Source: an uncultured Shewanella sp.
Lineage (GTDB): Bacteria > Pseudomonadota > Gammaproteobacteria > Enterobacterales > Shewanellaceae
NCBI RefSeq assembly: GCF_947497935.1
Contig: NZ_CANMIO010000005.1
Span: 62,001 to 126,000 of the forward strand
Direction of reading: 5' to 3'
DNA length: 64,000 bases
Shown: piece after piece, positions 1-10,516 of the stretch
Numbering within the stretch: position 1 is the stretch's first letter
Layout: every line of letters begins with the position of its first letter
Position numbers and translations under genes: made by a program
The notes under the pieces: model-generated
What the model saw: only the letters and a program-made list of their open reading frames with translations
The model's database searches: none
What the model was told of the DNA's origin: nothing

Positions 1-1
1 C

Positions 2-1039
2 TACCTTATCGAAGAAGACTTCATCACGCCCTATGTCACCGACTTAAATAGTGTTATCAATATGCAAGCGATTGCAGACGCTAAGGTTCGTTTGGGTGTT
101 GATCCTCTTGGAGGTTCAGGTGTTCACTACTGGGCACCGATAGCTAAGCATTACGGTATCGATATCACAGTACTCAATACTCAGGTCGATCCTAGATTCA
201 GTTTTATGCCGCTAGATAAGGACGGTAAGATCCGTATGGATTGCTCGTCACCCTATGCAATGGCAGGCCTACTAGAGCATAAAGACAGTTTTGATCTTTG
301 CTTGGGCAATGACCCTGACTTTGACCGCCATGGTATTGTGTGTCCAGGCAGCGGTTTGATGAATCCAAATCACTTCCTTGCGGTTGCAATAGACTATTTG
401 GTGACACATCGTCCAGAATGGACAGAGCAGATGGTGATAGGAAAGACACTGGTATCGAGTGCCATGATTGATAAAGTCTGTCAGATGCACAACAAGCAGA
501 TGTCAGAGGTGCCAGTCGGCTTTAAATGGTTTGTAGATGGGCTTGCCAATAGCGAGTTTGCCTTCGGCGGTGAAGAAAGTGCCGGAGCAGCCTTTTTAAA
601 AATAGATGGTAGCACTTGGTGTACCGATAAAGATGGCTTTATTCTGTGTCTACTTGCGGCTGAAATTTTGGCTGTTACCGGAAAATCACCTCAACAAAGA
701 TACGATGAACTCGAAGCCAAATTTGGCCAGAGTTTTTATCAGCGTATCGATAGTCCGGTGAGTCTAGAGGATAAAGCTAAGTTTTCGAGAATTAATGCCG
801 ACTCGGTCAGAACAGAGACACTTGCTGGTGATGAGATCTTACAGAAATTAACTCACGCTCCTGGTAACAATGCAGCCATAGGTGGCATTAAAGCGGTGAC
901 TGAAAATGGCTGGTTTGCTGCTCGACCATCTGGTACAGAGGCGCTATTTAAGCTTTATGGTGAAAGTTTTGTTAGCCAAGAGCATCTTACTTGCTTACTA
1001 AAAGAAGCTCAGCAGATTGTGGCTGAAGCGCTGCAATAA
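2..1039 (+). CDS. pgm: Phosphoglucomutase, C-terminal part (gene cut by window start)
   Basis: Interconverts glucose 1-phosphate and glucose 6-phosphate in the cytoplasm. The frame is open to the left edge, with about 20 codons before the first Met at 62, so the N-terminus and the catalytic serine loop lie outside the window. Visible family motifs are the metal-binding loop GNDPDFDRHG, the sugar-specificity region GFKWFVDGL, the FGGEESAGA loop, and the C-terminal phosphate-binding loop RPSGTEALFKLYGES. About 346 residues are present of the roughly 550 usual for the Pgm family. The DPDFDRHGIV loop and overall pattern favour Pgm over the ManB/GlmM branches. A bidirectional terminator follows. 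Confidence 0.95.
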   Translation, partial: YLIEEDFITPYVTDLNSVINMQAIADAKVRLGVDPLGGSGVHYWAPIAKHYGIDITVLNTQVDPRFSFMPLDKDGKIRMDCSSPYAMAGLLEHKDSFDLCLGNDPDFDRHGIVCPGSGLMNPNHFLAVAIDYLVTHRPEWTEQMVIGKTLVSSAMIDKVCQMHNKQMSEVPVGFKWFVDGLANSEFAFGGEESAGAAFLKIDGSTWCTDKDGFILCLLAAEILAVTGKSPQQRYDELEAKFGQSFYQRIDSPVSLEDKAKFSRINADSVRTETLAGDEILQKLTHAPGNNAAIGGIKAVTENGWFAARPSGTEALFKLYGESFVSQEHLTCLLKEAQQIVAEALQ

Positions 1040-1075
1040 ACTAAATAAAAATGTTTGTAAAAGCGTTTAAATGTA

Positions 1076-1099
1076 AAGGCACCGTTCGGTGCCTTTTTT
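1076..1099. terminator. Terminator between pgm and msrA
   Basis: Perfect stem AAGGCACCG / CGGTGCCTT with a TT loop, followed by a T-run on the plus strand and preceded by A-rich sequence. It sits between convergent genes and probably serves both. Confidence 0.85.
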
Positions 1100-1131
1100 A
1101 TTGAAAACTGTTATCTAAGTTTTTTATAAAA

Positions 1132-1611
1132 TTAATAGCTTATGTGGCAACTCGGTAACTGGTTTTTAGCCAAGTAATCTTGATGATACTCCTCAGCCTG
1201 ATGGAACTGCTGACAGGGAACAACTTCCGTCACTATTTGACGAGAGCCCCATTTCCCACTTTTAATCAATGCCAGTTTACTGGTTTCAGCTAGCTGTTTT
1301 TGATTTTTATCATGGAAAAAAATTGCGCTTCTATATTGGCTACCGATATCGCCACCTTGTTGATTCAATGTGGTGGGATTATGGTTTTGCCAAAACACCT
1401 CGAGTAAGCTCTGATAACTGACAATACTAGGGTCGTACTCCACTTGTACAACTTCTGCGTGACCTGTGGTACCCGTTTTAACCTCTGTGTAGCGGGTGAA
1501 ACTGTCCTTGCCGCCCATATAACCGCATGTACAGCCCACGACACCTTCAACTTCTCTGAAAAAGTATTCAACTCCCCAAAAACACCCTGCGCCGAATGTT
1601 GCCAATGCCAT
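1132..1611 (-). CDS. msrA: Peptide-methionine (S)-S-oxide reductase MsrA
   Basis: Reduces the S epimer of methionine sulfoxide in oxidised proteins, using thioredoxin. The protein has 159 residues, the short form of the family. The catalytic motif GAGCFWG places the nucleophilic cysteine at residue 10. Further conserved stretches are YMGG, TGHAEVVQVEYDP and YRSAIFF. Candidate resolving cysteines are in VVPCQQ and near the C-terminus (PSCHISY). It is a single gene convergent with pgm and divergent from astE, with 261 bp between msrA and astE. Confidence 0.95.
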   Translation of the reverse strand: MALATFGAGCFWGVEYFFREVEGVVGCTCGYMGGKDSFTRYTEVKTGTTGHAEVVQVEYDPSIVSYQSLLEVFWQNHNPTTLNQQGGDIGSQYRSAIFFHDKNQKQLAETSKLALIKSGKWGSRQIVTEVVPCQQFHQAEEYHQDYLAKNQLPSCHISY

Positions 1612-1872
1612 TACTGTCTCCTTATTAAATACATCTTAAATAGCCGTTTGGATGGCTAGATGGCTTTATCTTGTTTTATTTTTTGCCTTTAAGCAAGTAA
1701 AAACATGCATGGCTGATGATTTGTTGTACGACAGAGGCTAAAAAGGGTACGGGATACAGCAGGCAATTATGCTACTATCGGTGGCAGAATTAGCGAAGCT
1801 AGGTGTTACAAATACCCGCGGTATTTGAAATTTCTGCCAAATAAAGCTGACATGAATAATAAGGAGTAGTTT

Positions 1873-2910
1873 GTGTTTCAAGAATTGAAACAGTCTAAGG
1901 ACTTTTTAGCGTTAACCCTCGCGCACCCACAATACTTAACAGAAAGCTTTGAATTTGATCTGGCTAACCAAGTCCATGTAGAGGTTTGGGATACCGGCGT
2001 TATCATGTTTGAACCTAAAGGGGTTAAGCATACTAAGGATCTCGTCTTATCTTGTGCCGTTCACGGTAATGAGACTGCACCTATTGAGTTGTGTAACGAC
2101 CTAATGACGCAATTGCTTGATGAGCAACTTATCCTTAAGCAGCGAGTATTGTTCCTTATTGGTAATCCTCCCGCTATCCATAATGGCACCCGTTTTGTCG
2201 ATGAAAACCTTAATCGATTATTTAATGGTGCCCATTCACTTGGTGAAGGGCTTTGTAACCCTGAGCGTGTAAGGGCACAAAAGCTTGAGCAATATGTGGA
2301 CAAGTTTTTCAGCGGCCACTCGGGTGAGCGTCAACGAATGCATTATGATTTACATACGGCAATTCGCGGCTCTAAGCACGAGAAGTTTGCTATTTATCCT
2401 TATCGTGGAGATAGAAAGTACAGTAAAGAGCAGATCATGTTTCTCGAATCCTGCGGCGTAAATACCATTCTATTCCACCATGAACCCACTACCACCTTTA
2501 GTTATTTCTCTTCTGAAAATTATCATGCTGATGCCTTTACTATTGAGCTAGGTAAAGTGTTCCCCATGGGGCAAAATGATATGACTCGCTTCATCGCGAT
2601 GAAAGAGATGCTAACCCTATTGATGTGTGGTGAAGATCTTAAGTTACCTAGCTTCGATATGAAGCGTTTGAACCTTTATCAAGTTTGTCGTTCGGTAAAT
2701 AAGCGATACGATGATTTTGAATTTACCTTCACCAACGATGTCGAAAACTTTACCGCTTTCCCTAGAGGCTACACTTTGGCGAAAGAGGGCGGGATTGAGG
2801 TGAAGGTTGAGCATGAGTTTGAATCCATAGTATTCCCTAATGCTAAGGTACCAGTAGGGCAGCGGACAGTCTTGTGCTTGAAGTCCGCAGATGAAAGTTG
2901 TTTAGACTAG
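1873..2910 (+). CDS. astE: Succinylglutamate desuccinylase AstE
   Basis: Hydrolyses N-succinylglutamate to succinate and glutamate, the last step of the arginine succinyltransferase (AST) pathway. It is a zinc-dependent M14-like amidohydrolase of 345 residues, normal for the family. Zinc-binding and catalytic features visible are AVHGNETAP (His64, Glu67) and [11 protein letters not shown] near residue 155. The start is GTG with a strong AAGGAG seven bases upstream. No other ast gene is adjacent, so the pathway is split in this genome. Confidence 0.93.
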   Translation: MFQELKQSKDFLALTLAHPQYLTESFEFDLANQVHVEVWDTGVIMFEPKGVKHTKDLVLSCAVHGNETAPIELCNDLMTQLLDEQLILKQRVLFLIGNPPAIHNGTRFVDENLNRLFNGAHSLGEGLCNPERVRAQKLEQYVDKFFSGHSGERQRMHYDLHTAIRGSKHEKFAIYPYRGDRKYSKEQIMFLESCGVNTILFHHEPTTTFSYFSSENYHADAFTIELGKVFPMGQNDMTRFIAMKEMLTLLMCGEDLKLPSFDMKRLNLYQVCRSVNKRYDDFEFTFTNDVENFTAFPRGYTLAKEGGIEVKVEHEFESIVFPNAKVPVGQRTVLCLKSADESCLD

Positions 2911-2925
2911 GTTCAAACTGAATAA

Positions 2926-2957
2926 CTGTGCATGTAAACCAATATATACATGCACAG
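2926..2957. other. Stem-loop after astE
   Basis: An 11-bp perfect stem, CTGTGCATGTA / TACATGCACAG, with a 10-base loop, 15 bases after the astE stop. There is no T-run, so it is either a weak terminator or an mRNA-stabilising hairpin. Confidence 0.5.
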
Positions 2958-3003
2958 AGATGCTTAGTTGTCGTTTCAATGATGGGAAGTATTGAGAGTT
3001 AGT

Positions 3004-3017
3004 TTACGTTAACGTAA
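3004..3017. promoter_or_regulatory. Palindromic operator upstream of bkdA1, LiuR-like
   Basis: TTACGTTAACGTAA is a perfect 14-bp palindrome about 75 bases before the bkdA1 start. It resembles, as I recall it, the motif assigned to the MerR-family regulator LiuR, which controls branched-chain amino acid catabolism in Shewanella and relatives. The palindrome is seen directly. The regulator assignment is inference from motif and target. Confidence 0.6.
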
Positions 3018-3090
3018 TGTTCTTCCCGCGTATTAAAATAGAAAGGTGCTGTTTTTCGTCTAACGGCACCCTCAATAACAAGAGCACATT

Positions 3091-4269
3091 ATGAGCAACG
3101 CAACAACGAATGCTGAAACAGTACATCGCGTGAGCTTTTTAGATAAAGATTCACTGGCGATCCCCATTTTAAAGATTCTCCAAGCGGACGGTACCGCTTA
3201 TGAAGAGGCCGTATTACCGGTTATCGATGAAACCTTAGCGGGTAAAATCCATGATACCTGTGTTTTTACTCGCGTATTGGACGAGCGTATGTTGGGGGCG
3301 CAGCGTCAAGGTCGAATTAGCTTTTACATGACCTGTACCGGGGAAGAGGCATCGATAATTGGCAGCACCGCAGCACTCGATCAGGGTGATGTGATCTTGG
3401 CCCAGTACCGTGAACATGCCGCGCTTCGTTACCGCGGTTTTACCACTGAGCAGTTTATGAATCAGATGTTCAGTAATGAAAAAGATTTTGGCAAGGGCCG
3501 CCAGATGCCAATCCATTACGGCAGTGAAGCCCTTAATTATCAAACCATTTCCTCTCCACTTGCAACACAGATCCCCCAAGCTACGGGCGTTGCATATAGT
3601 CTTAAAATGCAAGGGAAGCGAAATGTAGCAATCTGTTATTTTGGTGAAGGAGCTGCCTCAGAAGGTGACTTCCACGCCGGTTTAAATATGGCTGCTGTGC
3701 TTAATTCGCCAGTAATTTTCTTCTGTCGTAATAATGGCTATGCCATCTCAACACCTACAGATGAGCAGTTTAAAGGTAACGGTATTGCAAGTCGCGGTGT
3801 AGGTTATGGTATGCATACGATTCGTGTCGATGGTAACGATATGCTGGCAGTACTCGCTGCAACTCAACAAGCCCGTGCCTATGCGTTAGAACATAATGCC
3901 CCTGTGCTAATAGAAGCCATGACCTATCGATTAGGTGCTCACTCATCTTCTGACGATCCATCTGGGTATCGCTCGAAAGATGAAGAAGCTAAATGGCAAC
4001 AGCACGATCCAGTGAAGCGTTTTAAGCTCTGGATGATTAATAAAGGCTGGATGGATGAGCAGAGTGATGCCGATCTCTATGTTAAGTACCGAGAAGAGGT
4101 GCTGTCTGAACTTAAGGTCGCTGAAAAAGTCCCAACTCCTCATATCGATAGCATTATCGAGGATGTATATGACACACCAACCCCCATTCTGAAGAAGCAG
4201 CTAGCTGACTTAAAAAACCATGTAAAGAAGTATCCAGAATCTTATCCAAAAAGCGCAGGGAGAGTATAA
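3091..4269 (+). CDS. bkdA1: Branched-chain 2-oxoacid dehydrogenase E1 alpha subunit
   Basis: E1 alpha of the complex that decarboxylates the 2-oxo acids of valine, leucine and isoleucine. The protein has 392 residues. The thiamine-diphosphate binding motif is visible near residue 190 as GEGAASEGD and ends in the paired asparagines of FFCRNNGYAIS. The loop RLGAHSSSDDPSGYR matches the conserved E1 alpha loop that contains phosphorylation serines in mitochondrial homologues. It is the first gene of a tight three-gene operon with E1 beta and E2. No E3 gene is present, so the complex presumably uses the shared lipoamide dehydrogenase encoded elsewhere. Confidence 0.93.
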   Translation: MSNATTNAETVHRVSFLDKDSLAIPILKILQADGTAYEEAVLPVIDETLAGKIHDTCVFTRVLDERMLGAQRQGRISFYMTCTGEEASIIGSTAALDQGDVILAQYREHAALRYRGFTTEQFMNQMFSNEKDFGKGRQMPIHYGSEALNYQTISSPLATQIPQATGVAYSLKMQGKRNVAICYFGEGAASEGDFHAGLNMAAVLNSPVIFFCRNNGYAISTPTDEQFKGNGIASRGVGYGMHTIRVDGNDMLAVLAATQQARAYALEHNAPVLIEAMTYRLGAHSSSDDPSGYRSKDEEAKWQQHDPVKRFKLWMINKGWMDEQSDADLYVKYREEVLSELKVAEKVPTPHIDSIIEDVYDTPTPILKKQLADLKNHVKKYPESYPKSAGRV

Positions 4270-4272
4270 GCC

Positions 4273-5250
4273 GTGGCTCAGATGAATATGTTGCAAGCCA
4301 TTAACCAAGCCCTAAGCTCGGAAATGGAAGCGGATAAAAAAATGATGGTGTTCGGCGAAGATGTCGGCCACTTTGGTGGAGTGTTTAGAGCAACTTCGGG
4401 TCTACAGGAAAAATTTGGACGTGAGCGTTGCTTCAATACACCGTTAACCGAGCAGGGTATTGCCGGTTTTGCCAATGGATTAGCATCAAATGGTATGACG
4501 GCGGTTGCTGAAATTCAGTTTGCCGATTACATCTTCCCAGCTATTGACCAAATCGTTAATGAGAGCGCTAAGTTCCGTTACCGCAGTGGAAATGAGTTTG
4601 ATGTTGGCGGCCTTACATTTAGAACGCCATATGGCGGTGGAATTGCAGGCGGTCATTATCACTCGCAATCACCAGAAGCTTATTTTACCCAGACTCCAGG
4701 TCTTAAGGTTGTCGTGCCACGCAACCCAGAACAGGCAAAAGGCCTGTTGATCGCCTCAATCCGCGATAAAAACCCGGTGATCTTTTTTGAGCCAAAGCGT
4801 TTATATCGCGCATCGGTAGGTGAAGTGCCTGAGGGCGATCATATTATCGAACTTGGTAAAGCCGAAGTCGTTAAGCAAGGCACAGACATCACCTTACTTG
4901 GCTGGGGCGCCCAGATGGAAATCCTAGAGAACGCCGCCGAGATGGCTGCTAAGAAAGGGATCTCATGTGAAATTATCGATTTAAGAACGCTTTCACCATG
5001 GGACGTTGACACGGTAGCTGCATCGGTTAAAAAAACGGGACGTCTATTGATCAACCACGAGGCACCGCTTACCGGAGGCTTTGCAGGCGAAATTGCAGCA
5101 ACGATTCAAGAAGAGTGTTTCTTGTATCTTGAGTCGCCGATAGCACGAGTGTGTGGCCTAGATACGCCGTATCCTTTGATCCACGAAAAAGAATATATGC
5201 CAGATGCGTTAAAGACGTTTGAAGCGATTAAAGCTTCAGTTAAATTTTAG
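4273..5250 (+). CDS. bkdA2: Branched-chain 2-oxoacid dehydrogenase E1 beta subunit
   Basis: E1 beta pairs with BkdA1 to form the thiamine-dependent decarboxylase. The protein has 325 residues. Family features include [43 protein letters not shown], and the C-terminal transketolase-like segment [12 protein letters not shown] followed by [13 protein letters not shown]. The start is GTG, three bases after the bkdA1 stop, with AGGGAGAG lying in the end of bkdA1. Translational coupling with bkdA1 is likely. Confidence 0.93.
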   Translation: MAQMNMLQAINQALSSEMEADKKMMVFGEDVGHFGGVFRATSGLQEKFGRERCFNTPLTEQGIAGFANGLASNGMTAVAEIQFADYIFPAIDQIVNESAKFRYRSGNEFDVGGLTFRTPYGGGIAGGHYHSQSPEAYFTQTPGLKVVVPRNPEQAKGLLIASIRDKNPVIFFEPKRLYRASVGEVPEGDHIIELGKAEVVKQGTDITLLGWGAQMEILENAAEMAAKKGISCEIIDLRTLSPWDVDTVAASVKKTGRLLINHEAPLTGGFAGEIAATIQEECFLYLESPIARVCGLDTPYPLIHEKEYMPDALKTFEAIKASVKF

Positions 5251-5259
5251 GAGCCAGCC

Positions 5260-6864
5260 ATGATTAAAGATTTTATCCTTCCGGATATCGGCGAGGGCGT
5301 TGTCGAATGTGAGCTGGTTGAATGGTTAGTACAAGAGGGTGATAGTGTTGTCGAAGATCAACCTATCGCCGATGTCATGACCGATAAAGCATTAGTGCAA
5401 ATTCCTGCTCCTAACTCTGGTGTCATTACCAAGCTTCATTATGCTAAAGGCGAAATCGCTAAAGTACATGCACCGCTTTATTCGGTAGATGTTGCTGAAG
5501 AGGGACAAGTTACAGCGAATGTTTCAAGTGATGAGACGCATAGCGTCAAAGTAGAAACAACGAATGCCAATGTAGAAGTAACGAATACAAAGTCAAATGC
5601 GTTAACGTCAGGTGTAACGATCGAAGAGTTTTTACTACCCGATATTGGTGAAGGAATCGTTGAGTGTGAGCTAGTCGAGTGGCTAGTCAACGAAGGTGAT
5701 ATGGTCGTTGAAGATCAACCGATAGCCGATGTCATGACTGATAAGGCTTTGGTACAAATACCGGCGATTAAAAACGGCAAAATTGTAAAGTTGCATGTTC
5801 GTAAAGGGCAGCTAGCAAAAGTCCATGCGCCACTGTTTGCCATTGAAGTTGAGGCCGAGGTTGGGCAGTCGCAAGCCTGCTCACCTGAAATCGCAGAGCC
5901 TGATGCACCGACTCAAGCTTTAGAGCCTGTGCCGCAAGGCAAGGCCTTAGCAAGCCCAGCGGTTCGCCGCTTAGCACGCTCATTGGATCTCGATATCTCA
6001 ACTGTGCACGGTTCTGGTAAGAATGGCCGCGTCTATAAAGAAGACGTTGAACGTCATTATGCCAATGCTGGCAAGTCGAATGTCTCAGTTGCACAACAGC
6101 CAGTAGCTGCATCAGTTTCAAAGCAAGCAGAGGATATTCAGCAGTCAAGCCATCGCCAAGCCGATAGAATCGAGCCGATAAAAGGGGTTCGTGCGGTCAT
6201 GGCGAAGATGATGACTGAATCGGTATCGACTATTCCGCACTTTACCTACTGTGAAGAGTTTGATTTAACTGAATTGGTCGCACTTCGTGAGAGTATGAAG
6301 AAAAAGTATTCGACCGATGAGCTGAAACTTACCATGATGCCTTTCTTCATGAAGTCGATGTCACTGGCGCTATTACAGTTCCCAGATATGAACAGCCAAG
6401 TGAATGAAGATTGTACCGAGCAGACCTATTTGGCGAGCCATAATATTGGTATGGCTGTAGACTCTAAGGTCGGCTTGTTAGTGCCTAACGTTAAAGATGT
6501 GCAAGACAAAACTATCTTGCAAATCGCTGCGGAGATCACTCGCCTGACAACCGCTGCGAGAAGTGGGCGTGTATCACCAAACGATCTGAAAGGTGGCAGT
6601 ATCTCCATTTCAAATATCGGTGCCTTAGGTGGTACGGTAGCAACGCCTATTATCAACAAACCTGAAGTCGCAATCGTCGCACTGGGTAAACTGCAAGTTT
6701 TACCTCGTTTTAATGACAAAGGTGAAGTTGAAGCGCGCAAGATGATGCAGGTGAGCTGGTCTGGGGATCATCGTGTTATTGATGGCGGTACCATTGCACG
6801 CTTCTGTAATCTGTGGAAGCTTTACCTTGAGCAACCGCAAGAGATGCTGTTAGCGATGCAGTAA
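5260..6864 (+). CDS. bkdB: Branched-chain 2-oxoacid dehydrogenase E2 (dihydrolipoyl acyltransferase)
   Basis: E2 core of the complex; transfers the branched acyl group from lipoate to CoA. The 534 residues hold two lipoyl domains at about 1-80 and 120-200. Each contains DVMTDKALVQIPA, with the lipoylated lysines at 43 and 162. An Ala/Pro/Glu-rich linker follows, then a peripheral subunit-binding domain at about 229-267 (SPAVRRLARSLDLD), and the acyltransferase core ending in the active-site motif GDHRVIDGG. Many bacterial BkdB proteins have one lipoyl domain; two near-identical ones here suggest an internal duplication. RBS AGGAG. A terminator follows at 6883. Confidence 0.95.
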   Translation: MIKDFILPDIGEGVVECELVEWLVQEGDSVVEDQPIADVMTDKALVQIPAPNSGVITKLHYAKGEIAKVHAPLYSVDVAEEGQVTANVSSDETHSVKVETTNANVEVTNTKSNALTSGVTIEEFLLPDIGEGIVECELVEWLVNEGDMVVEDQPIADVMTDKALVQIPAIKNGKIVKLHVRKGQLAKVHAPLFAIEVEAEVGQSQACSPEIAEPDAPTQALEPVPQGKALASPAVRRLARSLDLDISTVHGSGKNGRVYKEDVERHYANAGKSNVSVAQQPVAASVSKQAEDIQQSSHRQADRIEPIKGVRAVMAKMMTESVSTIPHFTYCEEFDLTELVALRESMKKKYSTDELKLTMMPFFMKSMSLALLQFPDMNSQVNEDCTEQTYLASHNIGMAVDSKVGLLVPNVKDVQDKTILQIAAEITRLTTAARSGRVSPNDLKGGSISISNIGALGGTVATPIINKPEVAIVALGKLQVLPRFNDKGEVEARKMMQVSWSGDHRVIDGGTIARFCNLWKLYLEQPQEMLLAMQ

Positions 6865-6882
6865 AAGATGTAAGACTCTTTA

Positions 6883-6909
6883 AAAGGCGCTAGTAATAGC
6901 GCCTTTTTT
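6883..6909 (+). terminator. Terminator of the bkd operon
   Basis: Stem AAGGCGCTA / TAGCGCCTT with a GTAA loop and a T6 tail, about 20 bases after the bkdB stop. Confidence 0.88.
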
Positions 6910-6993
6910 CTTCACTGCACCGCTATAGGAGTTTTAAATTTGTAAACTATTCCGTATAATTCCGCTAATCTGTTATTGCCCGTTGGTTGTACT

Positions 6994-8061
6994 ATGAGCG
7001 CGTTTGTCCCAAGTATCGAGAATATTGAATATCCTTTCCCGCCAAAGCCTGTTCCTTTATCTGATCTAGAAAAAGCCGAATCAAAAGCAAAAATTAAACA
7101 GCTTTTAAAAGATAAAGATGCTGTGCTTGTAGCGCATTATTATACCGATCCTGAGATCCAAGCTTTAGCTGAAGAAACCGGTGGTTGTGTTTCTGATTCT
7201 TTAGAGATGGCGCGTTTTGGTCGTGATCACCCTGCAAAAACCTTAATCGTTGCTGGCGTGAAGTTTATGGGCGAAACGGCAAAGATTTTAAGTCCAGAAA
7301 AGACTATCTTGATGCCAACACTGGAAGCGACCTGTTCTTTAGACATAGGTTGTCCAATTGAGACATTCAGTGAGTTTTGCGATGCGCATCCTGATCACAC
7401 TGTCGTCGTATACGCCAATACTTCAGCTGCGGTAAAAGCCAGAGCAGACTGGGTAGTGACATCGAGCATTGCGCTTGAAATCGTTGAGCACCTAGACAGT
7501 GAAGATAAAAAGATTATTTGGGGCCCAGATCGCCACTTAGGTAGCTACATCGCTAAGCAAACCGGTGCCGAAATGTTGATGTGGCAAGGCGAATGTATTG
7601 TTCATGATGAGTTCCAAGCTAAAGCGTTACGTGAGCTTAAAAAGATCCACCCAAATGCAGCTGTATTAGTGCATCCAGAGTCTCCTGCAAGTGTGGTAGA
7701 GCTAGCTGATGCAGTGGGCTCGACTAGCCAACTGATCAAAGCGGCGCAAACCATGGAAAATGATACTTTTATCGTGGCTACCGATAAAGGGATCTTCTAT
7801 AAGATGCAGCAAGCTGCACCCGAGAAGAACTTGATTGCAGCCCCTACTGGCGGTAATGGGGCAACTTGTAAGAGTTGTGCTCATTGCCCATGGATGGCGA
7901 TGAATGGCTTAAAAGCTATCGAAAGTGCTTTAGAAAATGTGGACGCTGATCAGCATGAAATTTTTGTCGATGATAGCTTACGCTTAGATGCGTTAAAGCC
8001 ATTAGACAGAATGCTGAATTTTGCACAGACACTGAATATGAAAGTAAAAGGTAATGCGTAA
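6994..8061 (+). CDS. nadA: Quinolinate synthase NadA
   Basis: Condenses iminoaspartate with dihydroxyacetone phosphate to quinolinate in de novo NAD synthesis. It is a cytoplasmic [4Fe-4S] enzyme. The three cluster cysteines are recognisable in [21 protein letters not shown] and the C-terminal [13 protein letters not shown]. The ATG at 6994 gives 355 residues and begins MSAFVPS. The frame also extends upstream to a TTG at 6976, which I judge less likely. It stands alone with its own terminator. Confidence 0.94.
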   Translation: MSAFVPSIENIEYPFPPKPVPLSDLEKAESKAKIKQLLKDKDAVLVAHYYTDPEIQALAEETGGCVSDSLEMARFGRDHPAKTLIVAGVKFMGETAKILSPEKTILMPTLEATCSLDIGCPIETFSEFCDAHPDHTVVVYANTSAAVKARADWVVTSSIALEIVEHLDSEDKKIIWGPDRHLGSYIAKQTGAEMLMWQGECIVHDEFQAKALRELKKIHPNAAVLVHPESPASVVELADAVGSTSQLIKAAQTMENDTFIVATDKGIFYKMQQAAPEKNLIAAPTGGNGATCKSCAHCPWMAMNGLKAIESALENVDADQHEIFVDDSLRLDALKPLDRMLNFAQTLNMKVKGNA

Positions 8062-8130
8062 ATCATTTCTGTGCCAATTTCCACATCCTTGTAGTTAGTG
8101 CATTAACCGACTATTTGTATATAGGAAACA

Positions 8131-8158
8131 AAGCCCGTTAAGACGGGCTTTTTTTTTG
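8131..8158 (+). terminator. Terminator after nadA
   Basis: Stem AAGCCCGT / ACGGGCTT with a TAAG loop and a long T-run, about 70 bases past the nadA stop. Confidence 0.87.
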
Positions 8159-8247
8159 CCCAGAATTTAATAAAGTTGTTTACCTAGAGTCACTTTCGAC
8201 TATGCTAGTGCAACAAATAATAATATTTAAACAGGGTTGTTTAACAT

Positions 8248-10242
8248 ATGAAGCGGACCATCATTGCTAATCTAAGCTTAAAGCAGAAGTTTTTTGTCCT
8301 TATCTTGCCGCCACTCATTGCATCTGTCGTTTTCGGCGGTCTCTACGCTAAGACTCAATACCAATTAAAGAGCGAGCTTACTGATGTGCTGGTGTTAAGT
8401 GAATTGGCTCAGGCCAACAGCAACTTGGTTCATGAAATCCAAAAAGAGCGAGGCATGAGTGCTGGATTCATCGGCTCCCAAGGTCAGTCGTTTTCTCAGA
8501 AACTGCCACTGCAGCAAAATGAAACAGACATTTTAATAAAAAGCTACCAGAAATTTCTCAATAGCCATGAGCTCCCTAATACATTTACATCACAAATCGC
8601 GCGAGTAGAAAACCTGCTTAGACAGATCCCTGATATACGAGCTCGTGTTGAAGGCTTATCTATTACTGTCGCCGATGAAGTTAAGTTCTACACCCAGCTT
8701 AATTCGTTATTGCTCAGTATTGTGGATTTGACGGCAAATAATGCTGCTAACCAAGAAATAGCAATAAGAGCCGCGGCCTTTTCCGCATATTTACAAATGA
8801 AGGAAAGAGCTGGCATTGAACGGGCTGTTCTCAGCTCAACCTTTGGCAATATGGGTTTCAAAGAAGGTGTTTATCGCCGCTTCGTGACATTAGTTGCAGA
8901 GCAGGCAAGCTATCAAGAGCGTTTCTTGGCTCTAGCTGATGAGCAAAGCAAGATAAACTACCAAACATTGTTAGATTCAAATGCAGTTAAAGATGTTAGC
9001 CAGTATAGAAATATCGCTTTTCAACAGGTAGCTTCTGAAATTTCATTACAGCAAGCTGAATCTTGGTTTCAAACGTCAACCCAACGTATTGAGCTATTGA
9101 GAAAATTTGAACATGCACTGTCAAACGAGCTTATTTCCGTGACCAATCAGCGTTTAGCTTCGGCCACACAAAGTTTTTACACCGCATTATTAGGGCTACT
9201 GTTGGCTGCAGGCATTGTACTGACGCTTTCTATCTCGGTACTGCGCTACATTCATGGCAGTGTTGCCAATTTGCATAACTGTGTCACTCGAGCTAGGGCA
9301 AACTTTGACCTTAGTATTCGTATCAATCAACAAAGCAACGATGAATTCGGTGAGTTGGCTCTAGCCTTTAATGACATGATGTCTGATTTTGAACGGGTGA
9401 TTGAACATGTACGCAAAAACTCGACCTCTTTATTGTCTGCCGTTTCTCAGATGGAGCAGTACTCTACACAACTACGTCAAGATGTAGAGCAGGGCCATGG
9501 CGAAGCAGAACAGGTCGCTTCTGCAATGACTGAGATGAGCGCTACGGTTGCCGAGATCGCCATCAATGCCGAGCGTGCATCTGAAGCCTCGACCCAAGCG
9601 AACAGTGAGGCGAAAGAGGGAAATGCTGAGGTCGGTCGTACCAGTAATGCTATTGCTGTACTCGCTGACGACATTCGTGATTCAGCACAGGCATTGCAAC
9701 AACTTGAACAAGATATCCAAAACATTGTCACCGTGTCAGATGTGATCAGTGGCATTGCTGAGCAGACTAATTTACTGGCTCTCAATGCTGCAATCGAAGC
9801 GGCAAGAGCCGGGGAATCGGGGAGAGGTTTTGCCGTAGTCGCCGATGAAGTACGTGGCCTTGCTCAACGGGCACAAACTGCGACGGGGGATATTAAGTCC
9901 ATGACTGAGCGTTTACGTAGTGGTGCCAATACCGCAGTATCTGCGATGGATAGAGGGACTAAGCAGACTAATGAGAGTGTGATAGAAGCAAACCGCGCCA
10001 ATTGCGAGCTCAATAAAATTGTCGAGCATATTGGTGTTATTGAGTGCATGAACGAGCAGATCGCGGCATCGACGCATGAGCAGACGGCGGTTGCTGAAGA
10101 AGTAAATCGTAATGCGCTTAAAATTAGCGAAATCTATCTACAAACTCATAGCGTAGCAGATCAGCTAAGCTCTCTAACAGATAAACTGGTCGAGGACACG
10201 ACTGAGATGTCGAAAGAGGTGAAAAAGTTCAAGTTAAGTTAA
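8248..10242 (+). CDS. Methyl-accepting chemotaxis protein with NIT-type sensor
   Basis: Inner-membrane chemoreceptor of 664 residues. Transmembrane helix 1 is at about 15-35. The periplasmic domain of about 270 residues contains [17 protein letters not shown] and a second motif [13 protein letters not shown]; both are hallmarks of the NIT (nitrate/nitrite-sensing) helical domain. Helix 2 is at about 310-332, then a HAMP domain ([13 protein letters not shown]), and a full signalling hairpin with the highly conserved tip [22 protein letters not shown]. Nitrate or nitrite as the ligand is an inference from the domain alone. It is monocistronic between nadA and tRNA-Ser. Confidence 0.93.
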   Translation: MKRTIIANLSLKQKFFVLILPPLIASVVFGGLYAKTQYQLKSELTDVLVLSELAQANSNLVHEIQKERGMSAGFIGSQGQSFSQKLPLQQNETDILIKSYQKFLNSHELPNTFTSQIARVENLLRQIPDIRARVEGLSITVADEVKFYTQLNSLLLSIVDLTANNAANQEIAIRAAAFSAYLQMKERAGIERAVLSSTFGNMGFKEGVYRRFVTLVAEQASYQERFLALADEQSKINYQTLLDSNAVKDVSQYRNIAFQQVASEISLQQAESWFQTSTQRIELLRKFEHALSNELISVTNQRLASATQSFYTALLGLLLAAGIVLTLSISVLRYIHGSVANLHNCVTRARANFDLSIRINQQSNDEFGELALAFNDMMSDFERVIEHVRKNSTSLLSAVSQMEQYSTQLRQDVEQGHGEAEQVASAMTEMSATVAEIAINAERASEASTQANSEAKEGNAEVGRTSNAIAVLADDIRDSAQALQQLEQDIQNIVTVSDVISGIAEQTNLLALNAAIEAARAGESGRGFAVVADEVRGLAQRAQTATGDIKSMTERLRSGANTAVSAMDRGTKQTNESVIEANRANCELNKIVEHIGVIECMNEQIAASTHEQTAVAEEVNRNALKISEIYLQTHSVADQLSSLTDKLVEDTTEMSKEVKKFKLS

Positions 10243-10309
10243 TCCTTTAGCCATTTTGGCTGAAACTGGCTAGCAATTACGCAAACGTTTGAGATTAAGG
10301 CTATTTGGC

Positions 10310-10338
10310 TTGACGCAATTGTGCCTTTTCAGTAAAGT
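10310..10338 (+). promoter_or_regulatory. Promoter of tRNA-Ser
   Basis: TTGACG and TAAAGT are separated by 17 bases, a good sigma-70 match, about 80 bases upstream of the mature tRNA. Confidence 0.6.
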
Positions 10339-10419
10339 AGCGCTCCGTTGTCCGGCAAATATTTTTTAATTTATTTCTTCGGCAACCGTGGTGATTATCC
10401 ACGCAAAACTAATTAGTTT

Positions 10420-10509
10420 GGTGAGCTGGCTGAGTGGCTGAAGGCGCACGCCTGGAAAGTGTGTTTAGGTTAATCCCTAACGAGAGTTCGAATCTCTCGC
10501 TCACCGCCA
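10420..10509 (+). tRNA. tRNA-Ser, anticodon GGA
   Basis: 90 nt including encoded CCA. The acceptor stem GGTGAGC / GCTCACC is perfect. The anticodon stem-loop CACGC-CTGGAAA-GTGTG gives anticodon GGA. A long variable arm (TTAGGTTAATCCCTAA) is typical of serine tRNAs, and the T arm GAGAGTTCGAATCTCTC is perfect. A strong terminator follows within 10 bases. Confidence 0.97.
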
Positions 10510-10516
10510 AATTCTG

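Noticed and set aside
1809..1835. Near-palindrome AAATACCCGCGGTATTT upstream of astE
   Set aside because: The match is imperfect and fits no operator I know; ArgR boxes were not recognisable there either.
8165..8210. Possible sigma-28 promoter before the chemoreceptor gene
   Set aside because: TAAAGTTG is present, but no acceptable GCCGATAA-like -10 lies at the right spacing.
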